NCBI RefSeq assembly: GCF_013449735.1
Contig: NZ_JACBNY010000001.1
Coordinates: forward strand, 186,001 to 250,000
Source: Pseudolactococcus laudensis
GTDB lineage: Bacteria; Bacillota; Bacilli; Lactobacillales; Streptococcaceae
Length of the DNA stretch: 64,000 nt
Reading direction: 5' to 3'
The notes below the pieces were generated by a model. The model was not told the origin of the DNA. It was given only the letters and a program-made list of their open reading frames with translations, and did no database searches. The translations under genes were made by a program, and so were the position numbers. Each line of letters begins with the position of its first letter. Position 1 is the stretch's first letter. This document shows positions 24,792-34,435 of the stretch, in pieces.

Positions 24792-26573
24792 ATGAACGAG
24801 TCACAATTCAACTTAAAAGTTGCAGTTCAGCGTTTGGGAACAGCACTCTCAGGCATGGTTATGCCCAATATAGGTGGATTTATTGCTTGGGGGATTATCA
24901 CCGCACTCTTTATTCCAACAGGTTATTTACCCAATAAGAACTTTGCTGAGCTAGTCGGACCGATGCTCAGTTATCTATTACCGTTACTTATTGCCTATAC
25001 AGGTGGTAAAAACATCTATGGTGATGGTCGTGGCGGTGTTGTTGGTGCGATTGCTGCTATGGGTGTCATTGTCGGAACAGACATTCCGATGTTTATCGGG
25101 GCAATGGCTATGGGGCCACTTGCCGGCTGGTTAATGAAAAAATTTGACCAAACTGTTCAACCTAAAATCAAAGCCGGTTTTGAAATGCTGGTGAATAACT
25201 TCTCAGCAGGTATTCTAGGCTTTGCCCTAGCACTATTTGGCTATACTTTAATTGGACCAATTGTTGAGGCTTTGACACATCCCATGGCAAAAGGTGTGGA
25301 GACGATTATCAATGCACATCTTTTACCACTTGCCAATATCTTTATTGAACCAGCCAAAATTCTTTTCCTGAATAACGCGATTAACCACGGTATTTTAACA
25401 CCAATCGGAACTGAACAAGTCGCAGCGACTGGTAAATCTATTTTATTCTTACTTGAGGCAAACCCTGGGCCAGGTCTTGGTCTCTTGTTAGCATTCATGT
25501 TCTTCGGTAAAGGTTCAGCAAAAGCGACTGCACCTGGTGCTATCATCATCCATTTCTTGGGTGGTATTCATGAAATATACTTTCCATATGTGATGATGAA
25601 ACCTGCACTTTTCCTTGCAGTAATTGCTGGTGGTGTAACAGGGACATTTACGAATTCAATTCTAGGGTCTGCTTTGACATCTCCAGCATCACCTGGTTCT
25701 ATTATTGCGATTGAGGCAATGGCACCAAAAGGTCTTTGGCCACATATCACTGTTTTATTAGGTGTCCTTGCAGCAGCGGCAGTTTCGTTCTTAGTTTCTG
25801 CAATCATTCTAAAAAATGATAAATCAATGGTAGACGATACAGCACTCGCCACTGCACAAGCTGATCTTGCTGCTAATAAAGCAGTCGCTAAAGGGCAAGT
25901 GCAAACATCATCTGTAGTTGTACCACTTAGCAACCTAGGCGACATCAAACACATCATTTTTGCCTGCGATGCAGGCATGGGGTCTTCTGCAATGGGTGCG
26001 TCTATCCTCCGTGATAAAGTTAAAAAAGCAGGTCTCAACATTGATGTGACCAATCGGGCGATTGCGAATTTGTCTGATGCGGCAGATACCTTGGTCGTGA
26101 CGCAAGAAGAGTTGGCGCCGCGTGCAGCGCAAATGGCACCAAGTTCAACAAGAGTTGCGGTATCTAATTTCTTGAATTCACCCAAATATGATGAGATTAT
26201 CGAAAGTTTGACTGGTGTCGGTAGTGCAGCGCAAGCACCAGTCAAACAAGCGGTTGCTGAAGTGATTGATGAGATTGACTTGAATTTGATTGATGAGGTT
26301 GTCTTTGCACATGATGCAACATCTGTCGGTAGCGCGACTATGGGCAAAGAAACGATTCTAGCGATTTTCAGAAATCACGATGTGAAGATTCCGGTTTCAG
26401 ATGTCGAGTTTCTAGCACTCGCAGCCTATAATGCGCCGAATATTGTTGTTGTGACGACAAAAGACAATACTGAAATTGCAAAACATCATGCACCTAACGC
26501 GCAACATCTCAGCGTTGACAGTTTGATAACAACACCTGAGTATGATAAAATGGTAGCACGAATGAAGAAATAG
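24792..26573 (+). CDS. mtlA: PTS mannitol transporter EIICB
   Basis: Membrane permease and EIIB of the mannitol phosphotransferase system; imports mannitol as mannitol-1-phosphate. The 593-aa protein has an EIIC domain (about 10-345, multiple membrane segments, GGIHEIYFPYVMMKP near 258), a linker, and an EIIB domain with the phosphocysteine in FACDAGMGSSAMG near residue 393. A second EIIB-like segment follows with FAHDATSVGSATMG near 511, where His stands in place of the Cys. EIIA is separate (mtlF). ATG has an AGGAG SD. Confidence 0.95.
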   Translation: MNESQFNLKVAVQRLGTALSGMVMPNIGGFIAWGIITALFIPTGYLPNKNFAELVGPMLSYLLPLLIAYTGGKNIYGDGRGGVVGAIAAMGVIVGTDIPMFIGAMAMGPLAGWLMKKFDQTVQPKIKAGFEMLVNNFSAGILGFALALFGYTLIGPIVEALTHPMAKGVETIINAHLLPLANIFIEPAKILFLNNAINHGILTPIGTEQVAATGKSILFLLEANPGPGLGLLLAFMFFGKGSAKATAPGAIIIHFLGGIHEIYFPYVMMKPALFLAVIAGGVTGTFTNSILGSALTSPASPGSIIAIEAMAPKGLWPHITVLLGVLAAAAVSFLVSAIILKNDKSMVDDTALATAQADLAANKAVAKGQVQTSSVVVPLSNLGDIKHIIFACDAGMGSSAMGASILRDKVKKAGLNIDVTNRAIANLSDAADTLVVTQEELAPRAAQMAPSSTRVAVSNFLNSPKYDEIIESLTGVGSAAQAPVKQAVAEVIDEIDLNLIDEVVFAHDATSVGSATMGKETILAIFRNHDVKIPVSDVEFLALAAYNAPNIVVVTTKDNTEIAKHHAPNAQHLSVDSLITTPEYDKMVARMKK

Positions 26574-26595
26574 TCAGAAAAATTTAAAAACACAA

Positions 26596-26616
26596 GACCC
26601 GCAAGTCGGGTTTTTG
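26596..26616 (+). terminator. weak terminator between mtlA and mtlR
   Basis: ACCCG-CAAGT-CGGGT followed by TTTTTG; may reduce read-through into mtlR. Confidence 0.6.
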
Positions 26617-26671
26617 TGGTCTCTATCTAGAGTACAATTTAATTACGATTTCAGACATTAAAGGAGGCGTC

Positions 26672-28645
26672 ATGCTCGTCACGAAACGCGAACAGCAGAT
26701 TATCGATGAAATTGTCAAGAAAGGACAAGTCAGCATTGCTGAGCTACTTGACGTTGTCGGTGTAAGTCGCAGAACGCTTTACAGAGACTTACAAAATTTG
26801 CAAGATTTCCTACCCAACTACCAAGTCAGCCTAATCAAAATCGACCAGTTTTACAGCCTTAAAGGTGAGTTATCTAACTTAACCGATAAGCGCGTGGTGG
26901 AGGACTATACCCAAAATGAGCGCCATTTTATGGAGTTAATTTTGTTGATTTTCGAGCAGGCCAAGTTAGCAGACTTCATGTCACGCTTTGCTATTAGCCA
27001 GCCGACAGCTACAAACGATTTGAAAATCATCGAAAAAAATCTGACCTTCGCAGGCAATGGTCTTGTACGGGAGGGAGGATTAGAAGTTATCGCAAGCGAG
27101 TACAGTAAACGAACGCTCCTCGTATCTTGTCTCGTTAGCAATTTGTCAACGCGTGATATTTTTAATTTTAGTGATGCTATTTACCAAGAAAATAAAGTCG
27201 TTCAGCTTTTTCAGAAAGCATATTTTGAGAGTGTCACAATTGCTTTCGAACGCTCAAAGATTAGCAATATTTCAGATCGCACGCAAGGGATTTTAAGACT
27301 GTTTTTCATTGTGACTTTAGAGCGCTTGGGACAGCAACATCTGATTGAAAATCATTATCAGTTTAGACCGTCGAAAAAAGCCTTGGATTTTGTGACCAAA
27401 ATTGTTCAAAACTTGCCTGATTTTCGATTGAATCTTCCAGAAATTATGTATCTATCTCATATGGTAGATGTCTTGCATTTTGATAAAGGTGGGAACTTTC
27501 TATTTAATGAAAAATATGATACGAGTTTTTCTTATAAAGTTCGCCAGTTTATTGAAGATGTTAGTGTAACCACTGGTCTTAATTTCAGTCGAGATGAGAA
27601 AATTTTTGCCTTGTTAAATACGCATTTGCGCAGTAGTTTTACCCTACCTCAGCTTTTTTCGGATGATAAAAATGATTTGGTTATTCGTGTTCAAGAAGAA
27701 CACGCACGTTTGTTTAAGGTGATTAGTCGTTGCCTAGCTGATGTTTTTGATAAGAAATTTTCAAAGCATGAAGTGGCTTTAATTACGCTCCATTTTTTAG
27801 CGACCTTGGAGCGTTCTAGTCGTGTTTTCCAGATGACGGCGCTTCTGATTACCAGTCGAGGGCGTGTGTCAATGGCTATTCTAGCACGTAATCTGCAGAC
27901 TCAGTTTCCTTTCATTACATCAATTAAGATTATTCAAGTCAGTCAGATGCATCAGGAAGATTTATCGAATTTTGACATCATTTTTACGACTGAGAAAATT
28001 GAAGATGATGCGAAAGAATTATCATCGGTGTCATTTATCCAATTGAGTTCGAGTATCGGTTTGTCCAATGTCTCGGGTATTGCGCGTGATATTCGTAAGT
28101 TAAGAGCAAAGCGGACACCACGCCCACAAAATGACACAATGATTGAAAATCCACTTGATTTTCAAGATTTCTTTTTGAAAAGTCAGGTCATTTTACAGAA
28201 TTTTAGTATTTCTGAACTGACTAATATTGCTGATTTTAACGAAACAATTTATGACCTCATGCGTGCTGATAATTTAATTGACTGGGATTTGCTAGAACGT
28301 TTTAAACGGACATCGTTTGGGATTCCCAAAACTAATTTGGTTTTGATTCATGGTATTTCCAAAGTTGTGCCACGCCCGGAATTTAAAATCTTTGATTTAA
28401 CGTAAGAGATTGAAGTGATGGGTATGGATAAAGAACCTATGACTGCTAATCGGATTTTATTTTTGACAGCACCACAATCCATTGATGAGATTTATAATTA
28501 TATCTTGGGTAAAATCTCAAGTTCTATCATCGAAAATACCCTTTACACGACGATTTACAGCTCGGGTAATTATGAGATTGTCTATGAACTATTGAATAAA
28601 ATTATCGGTGAAAGTTTTACTAAATATACGACAGAAGAGCAATAA
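26672..28645 (+). pseudogene. mtlR: mannitol operon activator MtlR, interrupted by an in-frame stop
   Basis: PRD-type transcriptional activator of mannitol genes. The N-terminal HTH_DeoR/Mga-like helices (KKGQVSIAELLDVVGVSRRTLYRDL) are followed by two PRDs, an EIIB-like domain (about 390-480) and an EIIA-like C-terminal domain. Codon 578 is TAA (28403-28405). The same frame continues without a shift through IEVMGMDKEPMTANRILFL to a stop at 28643. Full length would be 657 residues, the usual family size. The stop removes about 79 residues of the EIIA-like domain. A GTG at 28415 could restart translation. Sequencing error cannot be excluded. Confidence 0.85.
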
Positions 28646-28667
28646 ATTGCCTAACACCCTACTAAGT

Positions 28668-28700
28668 CTTGTCACAAGTTTTTGTGACAAGGCTTTTATT
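28668..28700 (+). terminator. intrinsic terminator after mtlR
   Basis: CTTGTCACA / TGTGACAAG followed by GCTTTTATT; a near copy of the rlmA terminator. Confidence 0.9.
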
Positions 28701-28711
28701 TACGCTCGTAT

Positions 28712-28725
28712 AGAAAGCGATTACA
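28712..28725 (+). promoter_or_regulatory. cre site upstream of mtlF
   Basis: AGAAAGCGATTACA, one mismatch to the cre consensus, 20 bp after the terminator, the same layout as at mtlA. Confidence 0.65.
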
Positions 28726-28754
28726 ATTAAAGTATCAAGAGGGAAATTAAAGGG

Positions 28755-28848
28755 AAAGACTTTGAGCGGATACCCCACTTGGCAGGAACACAAAATGGCA
28801 TGTCAAGTTTCAAACCTTCATAAAGTGAAGGCGCAGAAAGAGGTAAAA
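28755..28848 (+). repeat. dispersed leader element, copy 2 (before mtlF)
   Basis: AAAGACTTTGAGCGGA, CCCCACTTGG, GTCAAGTTTCAA, hairpin CCTTCA-TAAAG-TGAAGG, then CGCAGAAAGAGGT as the mtlF SD. The order and spacing match the msrB leader, with the hairpin stem changed on both sides (GATTTC/GAAATC there). Confidence 0.75.
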
Positions 28849-29289
28849 ATGGAAATACAAACGAATTTAATTAAGTTAGGTCAAGTCTTTGAAACACAAG
28901 AGGAGGCGATTATATTTTGTGGGGAACAGTTACTTGCGGGAGGCTATGTCACGGCAGATTATATTCCTGCTATGATAGAGCGCAATCGTGAACTTTCGGT
29001 TTATATGGGAAATTTCATTGCGATTCCTCATGGAACGGACGCTGCTAAGAAAGAAGTTTTAAAAACTGGGATTACCATTGTGCAAGTGCCACGTGGCGTG
29101 AACTTTGGGGATGATGCAGAGCCGAAAATTGCGACGATGCTTTTTGGTATTGCTGGTGTTGGTAATGAACATCTAGATTTGATTCAGAAAATTTCGATTT
29201 TTTGTGCAGATGTTGATAATGTTGTCAAACTAGCGGATGCCCAAACGGCAGAGGAAATTGCAGACTTACTTAATTCGGTAGAAGTTTAA
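28849..29289 (+). CDS. mtlF: PTS mannitol EIIA component
   Basis: Cytoplasmic EIIA that passes phosphate from HPr to the MtlA EIIB domain. The 146-aa protein has the phospho-histidine in [10 protein letters not shown] near residue 61 and the family's [16 protein letters not shown] start. ATG 28849 is chosen because AGAAAGAGG lies 7 nt upstream; the frame is open back to 28762, but that part is a repeat element. It is followed by mtlD about 100 bp later. Confidence 0.94.
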   Translation: MEIQTNLIKLGQVFETQEEAIIFCGEQLLAGGYVTADYIPAMIERNRELSVYMGNFIAIPHGTDAAKKEVLKTGITIVQVPRGVNFGDDAEPKIATMLFGIAGVGNEHLDLIQKISIFCADVDNVVKLADAQTAEEIADLLNSVEV

Positions 29290-29394
29290 GTCTTAGCAAA
29301 GGAATTGAAAGTCTAGCAAATTTAGAATGACTGAAAAGTTGTTTTATTTAAATAGTTACTTGTGAAATTATTCAAGAAATAGAAAGGGTATAAC

Positions 29395-30543
29395 ATGAAA
29401 AAAGAAGTACATTTTGGTGCAGGAAATATTGGACGAGGTTTTATCGGAGAAATTTTACACAAGAATGATTTCGAAGTTGTGTTTGTCGATGTCAATGAAA
29501 CGATTATTAATGCCCTAAACGAACGTGGCAATTATGAAATAGAGCTGGCAGAGGATGCAGCGACACGGATTCCGATTAATCATGTCTCTGGTCTTAACAA
29601 TGCCAAACAACCAGAGACAGTCATTGAGGCCATTAAAAATGCTAATATTGTGACAACAGCTATCGGTCCTAATATCCTCCCCTTTATCGCAGAACTCATT
29701 GCCAAAGGCATTCAAGCACGTCAAGCTGCTAAGATTGTGGCACCCCTTGATTTTATCGCTTGTGAAAACATGATAGGTGGCTCAGAGTTTTTGAAAACTA
29801 AGGTTGATGCCTTTCTGACAGAAGAAAATAAGGCATACGCTGCTACTTATATTGGGTTTCCAAATGCTGCAGTTGACCGAATTGTACCCGGTCAAACTCA
29901 TGCAGATCCATTGTTCGTCGTCGTGGAACCCTTTAGCGAATGGGTCATCGACCAAAGTCAAATCCGCAATACTTTGATACATTTGACTGGCGTCCATTAT
30001 GCGACGGATTTAGAGCCTTTCATCGAACGTAAGCTTTTCTCAGTTAATACGGGACACGCGACAGTTGCTTATAATGGTTTTTACTATGGTAGTGAAACGA
30101 TAGACGGTGCTTTAAAGGACGAGCGTGTGATGTCTGCGCTCCTGCAAACGCAACAAGAAACGCGTGAGCTTTTGTTGGCCAAATGGGATTTATTCAACGA
30201 ATCGGAGCTTAGCGCTTATCATGAGAAAATTCGGGGGCGTTTCGTTAATCCTCACTTGTCTGATGATATCTCTCGTGTTGCTCGTACACCTATTCGCAAA
30301 TTAGGCTACGATGAACGGTTCATTCGTCCTATCCGAGAATTAAATGACCGGAATCTGTCCTTTGCAACACATCTGGCAACAGTTGCGAAGATTTTCAAAT
30401 ATACAGACGATTCAGATGCTCAAGCAGTTGAACTTCAAAAACGTTTGGCGACAGAAGACTTGACTGAGGTGATTAAATCTGTCACTGGGCTTACAGATAT
30501 CAAGTTAGTGACGGCGATTAAAGAGGCGGTTGAGGCACTATAA
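29395..30543 (+). CDS. mtlD: mannitol-1-phosphate 5-dehydrogenase
   Basis: Oxidises mannitol-1-phosphate to fructose-6-phosphate with NAD+, feeding glycolysis; in lactococci the reverse reaction can make mannitol. The 382-aa long-chain polyol dehydrogenase starts [14 protein letters not shown] (NAD-binding) and has the family [17 protein letters not shown] stretch near residue 217. SD AGAAAGGG lies before the ATG. It ends the mtl locus with a terminator. Confidence 0.97.
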   Translation: MKKEVHFGAGNIGRGFIGEILHKNDFEVVFVDVNETIINALNERGNYEIELAEDAATRIPINHVSGLNNAKQPETVIEAIKNANIVTTAIGPNILPFIAELIAKGIQARQAAKIVAPLDFIACENMIGGSEFLKTKVDAFLTEENKAYAATYIGFPNAAVDRIVPGQTHADPLFVVVEPFSEWVIDQSQIRNTLIHLTGVHYATDLEPFIERKLFSVNTGHATVAYNGFYYGSETIDGALKDERVMSALLQTQQETRELLLAKWDLFNESELSAYHEKIRGRFVNPHLSDDISRVARTPIRKLGYDERFIRPIRELNDRNLSFATHLATVAKIFKYTDDSDAQAVELQKRLATEDLTEVIKSVTGLTDIKLVTAIKEAVEAL

Positions 30544-30556
30544 TTTGGTTGCTATT

Positions 30557-30585
30557 AAAAAATCTCGTTAACGCGAGATTTTTTT
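30557..30585 (+). terminator. intrinsic terminator after mtlD
   Basis: AAAAAATCTCG / CGAGATTTTTT stem with T-run. Confidence 0.9.
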
Positions 30586-30726
30586 GGTAAATTTTCAGTA
30601 GATTTTCAGCTATATCGCACTTTATTGTGAATATTATCGCTTTTTATGTTAAAATAATAGTGCATGGATTTTATATTGACGCAAGTCAAGTATAGTTCCA
30701 AATAATAAAATTTTAGAGGTGGACTC

Positions 30727-31485
30727 ATGTCACGTAAACCGATTATCGCTGGTAACTGGAAAATGAATAAAACTTTGGCTGAAGCAAAAGCTTTCGCTGA
30801 AGCAGTAAAAGGTAAAGCACCATCTGCTGACCTTGTGGATACTGTTATCGGTAGCCCAGCTTTGTTCCTTGCACCACTTGCTGACATCTTGAAAGATGAT
30901 GTTATCCAATTGGCTGCACAAAATGCTTACTTTGAAAATGCAGGAGCTTTCACTGGTGAAAACTCTCCAGCAGCAATCGCTGACCTTGGTATCGAATACA
31001 TTATCATCGGTCACTCTGAACGTCGTGAATATTTCCACGAAACTGATGAAGACATCAACAAAAAAGCGAAAGCTATTATCGCAAACGGTGTGACACCAAT
31101 CATTTGTTGTGGTGAAACGCTTGAAACTTATGAAGCTGGTAAAACAGCTGAATGGGTTGAAGGTCAAATCACTGCAGCTTTGAAAGACCTTACACCTGAA
31201 CAAGTTTCTAACCTTGTTATTGCTTACGAACCAATCTGGGCAATCGGTACTGGTAAATCAGCTGATGCTAACACTGCTGATGAAACTTGTGGTGTTGTTC
31301 GTACAACAGTTGAAAAACTTTACGGTAAAGCAGTTTCTGAAGCTGTTCGTATCCAATACGGTGGTTCAGTTAAACCTGAAAATGTTGCTGAATACATGAG
31401 CAAAGAAAACGTTGACGGCGCCCTTGTTGGTGGTGCATCACTTGAAGCTGACAGCTTCTTGGCACTTTTGGACTTCGTTAAATAA
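30727..31485 (+). CDS. tpiA: triosephosphate isomerase
   Basis: Interconverts DHAP and glyceraldehyde-3-phosphate in glycolysis. The 252-aa TIM barrel has GNWKMNKT near residue 10 (active-site Asn and Lys), the catalytic His in [11 protein letters not shown] near 95, and the catalytic Glu in [14 protein letters not shown] near 168. An AGAGGTG SD precedes the ATG. The codon use is highly biased, as in rplA and gpmA, indicating strong expression. It is monocistronic. Confidence 0.99.
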   Translation: MSRKPIIAGNWKMNKTLAEAKAFAEAVKGKAPSADLVDTVIGSPALFLAPLADILKDDVIQLAAQNAYFENAGAFTGENSPAAIADLGIEYIIIGHSERREYFHETDEDINKKAKAIIANGVTPIICCGETLETYEAGKTAEWVEGQITAALKDLTPEQVSNLVIAYEPIWAIGTGKSADANTADETCGVVRTTVEKLYGKAVSEAVRIQYGGSVKPENVAEYMSKENVDGALVGGASLEADSFLALLDFVK

Positions 31486-31493
31486 TTTATATG

Positions 31494-31522
31494 AAAAGTC
31501 TCGGGTTTCCGAGACTTTTTTT
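31494..31522 (+). terminator. intrinsic terminator after tpiA
   Basis: AAAAGTCTCGG / CCGAGACTTTT with T7. Confidence 0.95.
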
Positions 31523-31588
31523 GTTTATTGTAAAATAGATGTTGACAGATTTTAAGATTGAATGGATAGAGAAAATCTTTAGAAAGCA

Positions 31589-31619
31589 AAAGAAATAAGC
31601 CTTGTGGCTTATTTCTTTA
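31589..31619 (-). terminator. terminator of the small membrane gene
   Basis: AAAGAAATAAGCC / GGCTTATTTCTTT; overlaps the end of the minus-strand coding region. Confidence 0.7.
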
Positions 31620-31899
31620 TAATCCGTAGGAATGTTTTGATTGCTTTTTTTGAAACTTTCAACATCGTAAGAGATAATGCAATCGATAGTAGTACGCTCA
31701 AGAAACTTGACATAAATGCCGAGAGTATGGCGCAACTTAAAATCATGAAGATTGAAAATACAGCAATATTGAAGAAAAAGGCAATCTCGTTAAATCTTTC
31801 GGCCATCATCTTATCATCCGATGCCTTTTCTTCTCTGTAATATTCGCGCGTAGGCGCTTGCCAGTAATCTAAATCTTCATCGTATTTAGGTGCTTCCAT
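31609..31899 (-). CDS. small two-TM membrane protein (DUF3270-like)
   Basis: A 96-aa protein with an acidic N-terminus (MEAPKYDEDLDYWQAPTREYY), two membrane segments (about 42-60 and 64-82) and a basic end (SKKAIKTFLRIIKK). It resembles the DUF3270 family that often lies next to U32 peptidase genes in streptococci; this assignment is from memory of context and architecture. GGGAG lies 6 nt upstream of the ATG. It is divergent from the U32 gene at 32102. Function unknown. Confidence 0.6.
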   Translation of the reverse strand: MEAPKYDEDLDYWQAPTREYYREEKASDDKMMAERFNEIAFFFNIAVFSIFMILSCAILSAFMSSFLSVLLSIALSLTMLKVSKKAIKTFLRIIKK

Positions 31900-32086
31900 A
31901 CTGTCTCCCTTATCGTACTTCCTTATGATACCACGCTAAGACATAAATACACTTTACAATTCAGTTAAAATATTACATCTTGGTTACAAAACCGTGTTAT
32001 TCATAAATTTTCTGTTTATTAACAAATAAATGATAGACATTTCTCTGGTTTTTTGATAAAAAATATCAGACGAAAATGTCTTTTCT

Positions 32087-32095
32087 TGTTATAAT
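32087..32095 (+). promoter_or_regulatory. extended -10 directly before the U32 gene
   Basis: TG-T-TATAAT ends 6 nt before ATG 32102 and no SD lies between them, so the transcript is expected to be leaderless. Confidence 0.6.
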
Positions 32096-32101
32096 AAATT
32101 T

Positions 32102-33031
32102 ATGACTAAGAAAATAAAGATAACTGCAACAGCAGAAAATCTCGCACAAGCTAAAGCATTACTTGATTTGGGGATTAACACGCTCTATATTGGGGAAAGT
32201 GAGTACGCTCTTCGCTTACCAAATACTTTCACTTGGGATGAAATCCGTGCCATTACAGAACTGGCACATGCAGCAGGAGCGCAAGTAACAGTAGCAGTCA
32301 ATGCGATTATGCACCCTGAAAAAATGGCAACAATCAAGCCTTATCTTGATTTTTTACAAGACATCAAAGTCGATCAAATCGCAGTCGGCGATACAGGTGT
32401 GATTTTCGTCTTGAATCGTGATAAATATGAGCTTCCTTACATTTATGATGCCTCAACCATGGTAACAAGTAGTCGCCAAGTGAATTTCTGGGGACAACAA
32501 GGCGCTATCGGTGCTGTCCTATCACGTGAGTTGCCAAAAGAAGAGCTGATTAAAATGGCTGAGAATCTTGAGATTTTCGGTGAAATTTTGGTCTATGGTG
32601 CAACGATTATTCATCAATCTAAACGCCCACTTCTGGAAAATTACTATAATTTCATCAAAACTGATGAAGAAAAATCCAAAGCCAGAAACCTATTTTTGAG
32701 CGAGCCTAAGGATGAAACAACGCATTATTCAATCTATGAAGATAGTCACGGCACTCACATTTTTGCTTCCGATGATGTTGACATGATGACCGAACTTGCT
32801 ACCTTGAGCGATTTGAATTACACCCACTGGAAGTTAGATGGCATCTACACGCCAGGTGATACCTTTGTTAAGATTGCCGAACGATTTGTTCAAGCGAGAA
32901 AATTGCTAGAGGCAGGCGAGTTAACACCTATTCAAGCCTTTGCCCTCGATGAAGAAATCCGCAGCCTACATCCAGCAGGTCGGACTTTGGGACATGGTTT
33001 CTATGATTTAGAACCGGATGATATTCAGTAA
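32102..33031 (+). CDS. U32 family protein, TrhP1/YrrN-like tRNA hydroxylation
   Basis: A 309-aa U32-family protein matching the short member (YrrN/TrhP1) of the pair that, in Bacillus, helps make 5-hydroxyuridine at tRNA position 34 using prephenate. Older annotation calls it a collagenase-like peptidase. It has the TIM-barrel start (KITATAENLAQAKALLDLG), VAVNAIMH near residue 74, and EILVYGATIIHQSKRPLL near 161, where the long partner has a Cys motif. The partner lies at 35383, separated by an ABC operon. No SD is visible. Confidence 0.85.
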   Translation: MTKKIKITATAENLAQAKALLDLGINTLYIGESEYALRLPNTFTWDEIRAITELAHAAGAQVTVAVNAIMHPEKMATIKPYLDFLQDIKVDQIAVGDTGVIFVLNRDKYELPYIYDASTMVTSSRQVNFWGQQGAIGAVLSRELPKEELIKMAENLEIFGEILVYGATIIHQSKRPLLENYYNFIKTDEEKSKARNLFLSEPKDETTHYSIYEDSHGTHIFASDDVDMMTELATLSDLNYTHWKLDGIYTPGDTFVKIAERFVQARKLLEAGELTPIQAFALDEEIRSLHPAGRTLGHGFYDLEPDDIQ

Positions 33032-33051
33032 ACGATTGGTATTTGAGCCAA

Positions 33052-33089
33052 AAAAACGCTAACAGTCTGATCAAACTGTTGGCGTTTTT
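33052..33089 (+). terminator. intrinsic terminator after the first U32 gene
   Basis: AAAAACGCTAACAGT / ACTGTTGGCGTTTTT stem with T-run. Confidence 0.9.
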
Positions 33090-33170
33090 CTTTGAAGAAG
33101 TTTCAAAATACAAAACCTTACCTAATATAGAATGAAAAAGTCTAGTACCTATACTGAGTTTTCATCAGCT

Positions 33171-34435
33171 TTACTCGTATCTCAAAGCAGTAATGGCATC
33201 AAGTTTTGCCGCCCTTCTTGCTGGTAAGGTACCAGCAAGGAAAGCGATAAACATGATAAGACACATGATACTTAATATAGCCAGGGGATTAAAGTCGATG
33301 AGTTTAAGTCCTTCTAGGCCTTTTAAGAATGATTTTGTCCCCATATCGTTGATAAGGTGACCGGCAGGTATGGCAGCGAGAATGCCGAACAAAGAACCGA
33401 AAAAGCCAATCAAAATTGCTTCAATACTAAAGAGTAAGAAGACTTTACCGCGACTAAGTCCCATGGCTTTCATCAATCCGATTTCACGTGTTCGTTCTTG
33501 GACAGACATAAAGAGCGTGTTGATGATGCCAAAACTTGCTGCAATAAGCGCAATAGAGCCAAAGAGAATCAGTGTGCCTGTAATGGCATTGACAACTTGT
33601 CGAATTGTCGTGATTTGGTCTTCAAGTGTTTCAGCATGGTAACCGAGTTTGGTGACTGCTTTTTGATTTTTATCATGTCTGCTTTAGAAGTGTCAGGTTT
33701 TGAATTTGTGAAGAAACCGTAGTACTGGTTTTTCATTGAATCAGGTAACCCTGCTTCGTGAAAATTTGTAGTTGCTTGGTCAAATGCTTGATTGACCGTT
33801 GACAACCCTCCTTGGACGAGAGTGAATTTCTTGATGCCAACAATTTTAGCCTTGAATGTTTTTTGTTCGCCTGTTGCTGGTGAAGTCACACCAATTTCAA
33901 CAGTTTGATTCAGCGCTGCCTTTTCAGACTTGTAGCCTAAGGCCTTAACTAAATCTTTCTCTAGTGTAATTTCAGCTTCTTTATCATCTTGATTGACGCT
34001 ACGTCCAGTTGCGATTTGGTTTTTAGCACCCACATCTACCATTGTCGACAGCACATATTTCTGATGATTGGCACCAGAGATGTAGTCAGCACTAGATAGA
34101 GGGATGACCGTAACAGCGTCAATCCCTTTGACCGCTTTAATTTTTTCTAAGTCTTTGAGAGTTAGGACAGTGCCACCATTTGTGTCAGCAGTTTTAGCCT
34201 CGTATTTTTGAGGGCCCTCTTCAGTTGTTCCAACGTCAGGTTGCACAAATAATGTTTGCTCACCCCCGATACTTCCGACTTGTTGGGTGACAAAATCATT
34301 GACACCGATATTCATCCCAATGGTCATGGCAATGGTGAATGCACCAATAAAAATGGCTATCATCGTTAAGATAGTGCGTGTTTTACTTCTCAGCAAGTTA
34401 GCAGTTGCTGTTTTTATAATATCTACAAATTTCAT
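33171..34435 (-). pseudogene. MacB/FtsX-type ABC permease, frameshifted
   Basis: Permease of a MacB-like efflux or lipoprotein-release system. The N-terminal piece (33569-34435) has TM1 (TILTMIAIFIGAFTIAMTIG) and the extracytoplasmic MacB domain. The C-terminal piece has the remaining three membrane segments with VQERTREIGLMKAMG. The frame breaks at a run of five A (33660-33664 on the minus strand). Reading one extra A gives IKKAVTKLGYHAETLEDQIT and joins the two parts into a 421-aa protein of normal length. A real 1-nt deletion, a sequencing error in a homopolymer, or -1 slippage at AAAAAG would all explain this. Confidence 0.85.

Noticed and set aside
25568-26347. 259-codon antisense ORF opposite mtlA
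   Set aside because: Shadow of the conserved mtlA frame; composition is unlike a real protein.
28762-28848. N-terminal extension of MtlF
   Set aside because: The extension is the dispersed leader element, and the internal ATG has the better SD and family-like N-terminus.
33640-33680. Programmed -1 frameshift in the ABC permease as the preferred explanation
   Set aside because: The run is preceded by C, not the full A-AAA-AAG heptamer, and no downstream hairpin is obvious; an indel is simpler.
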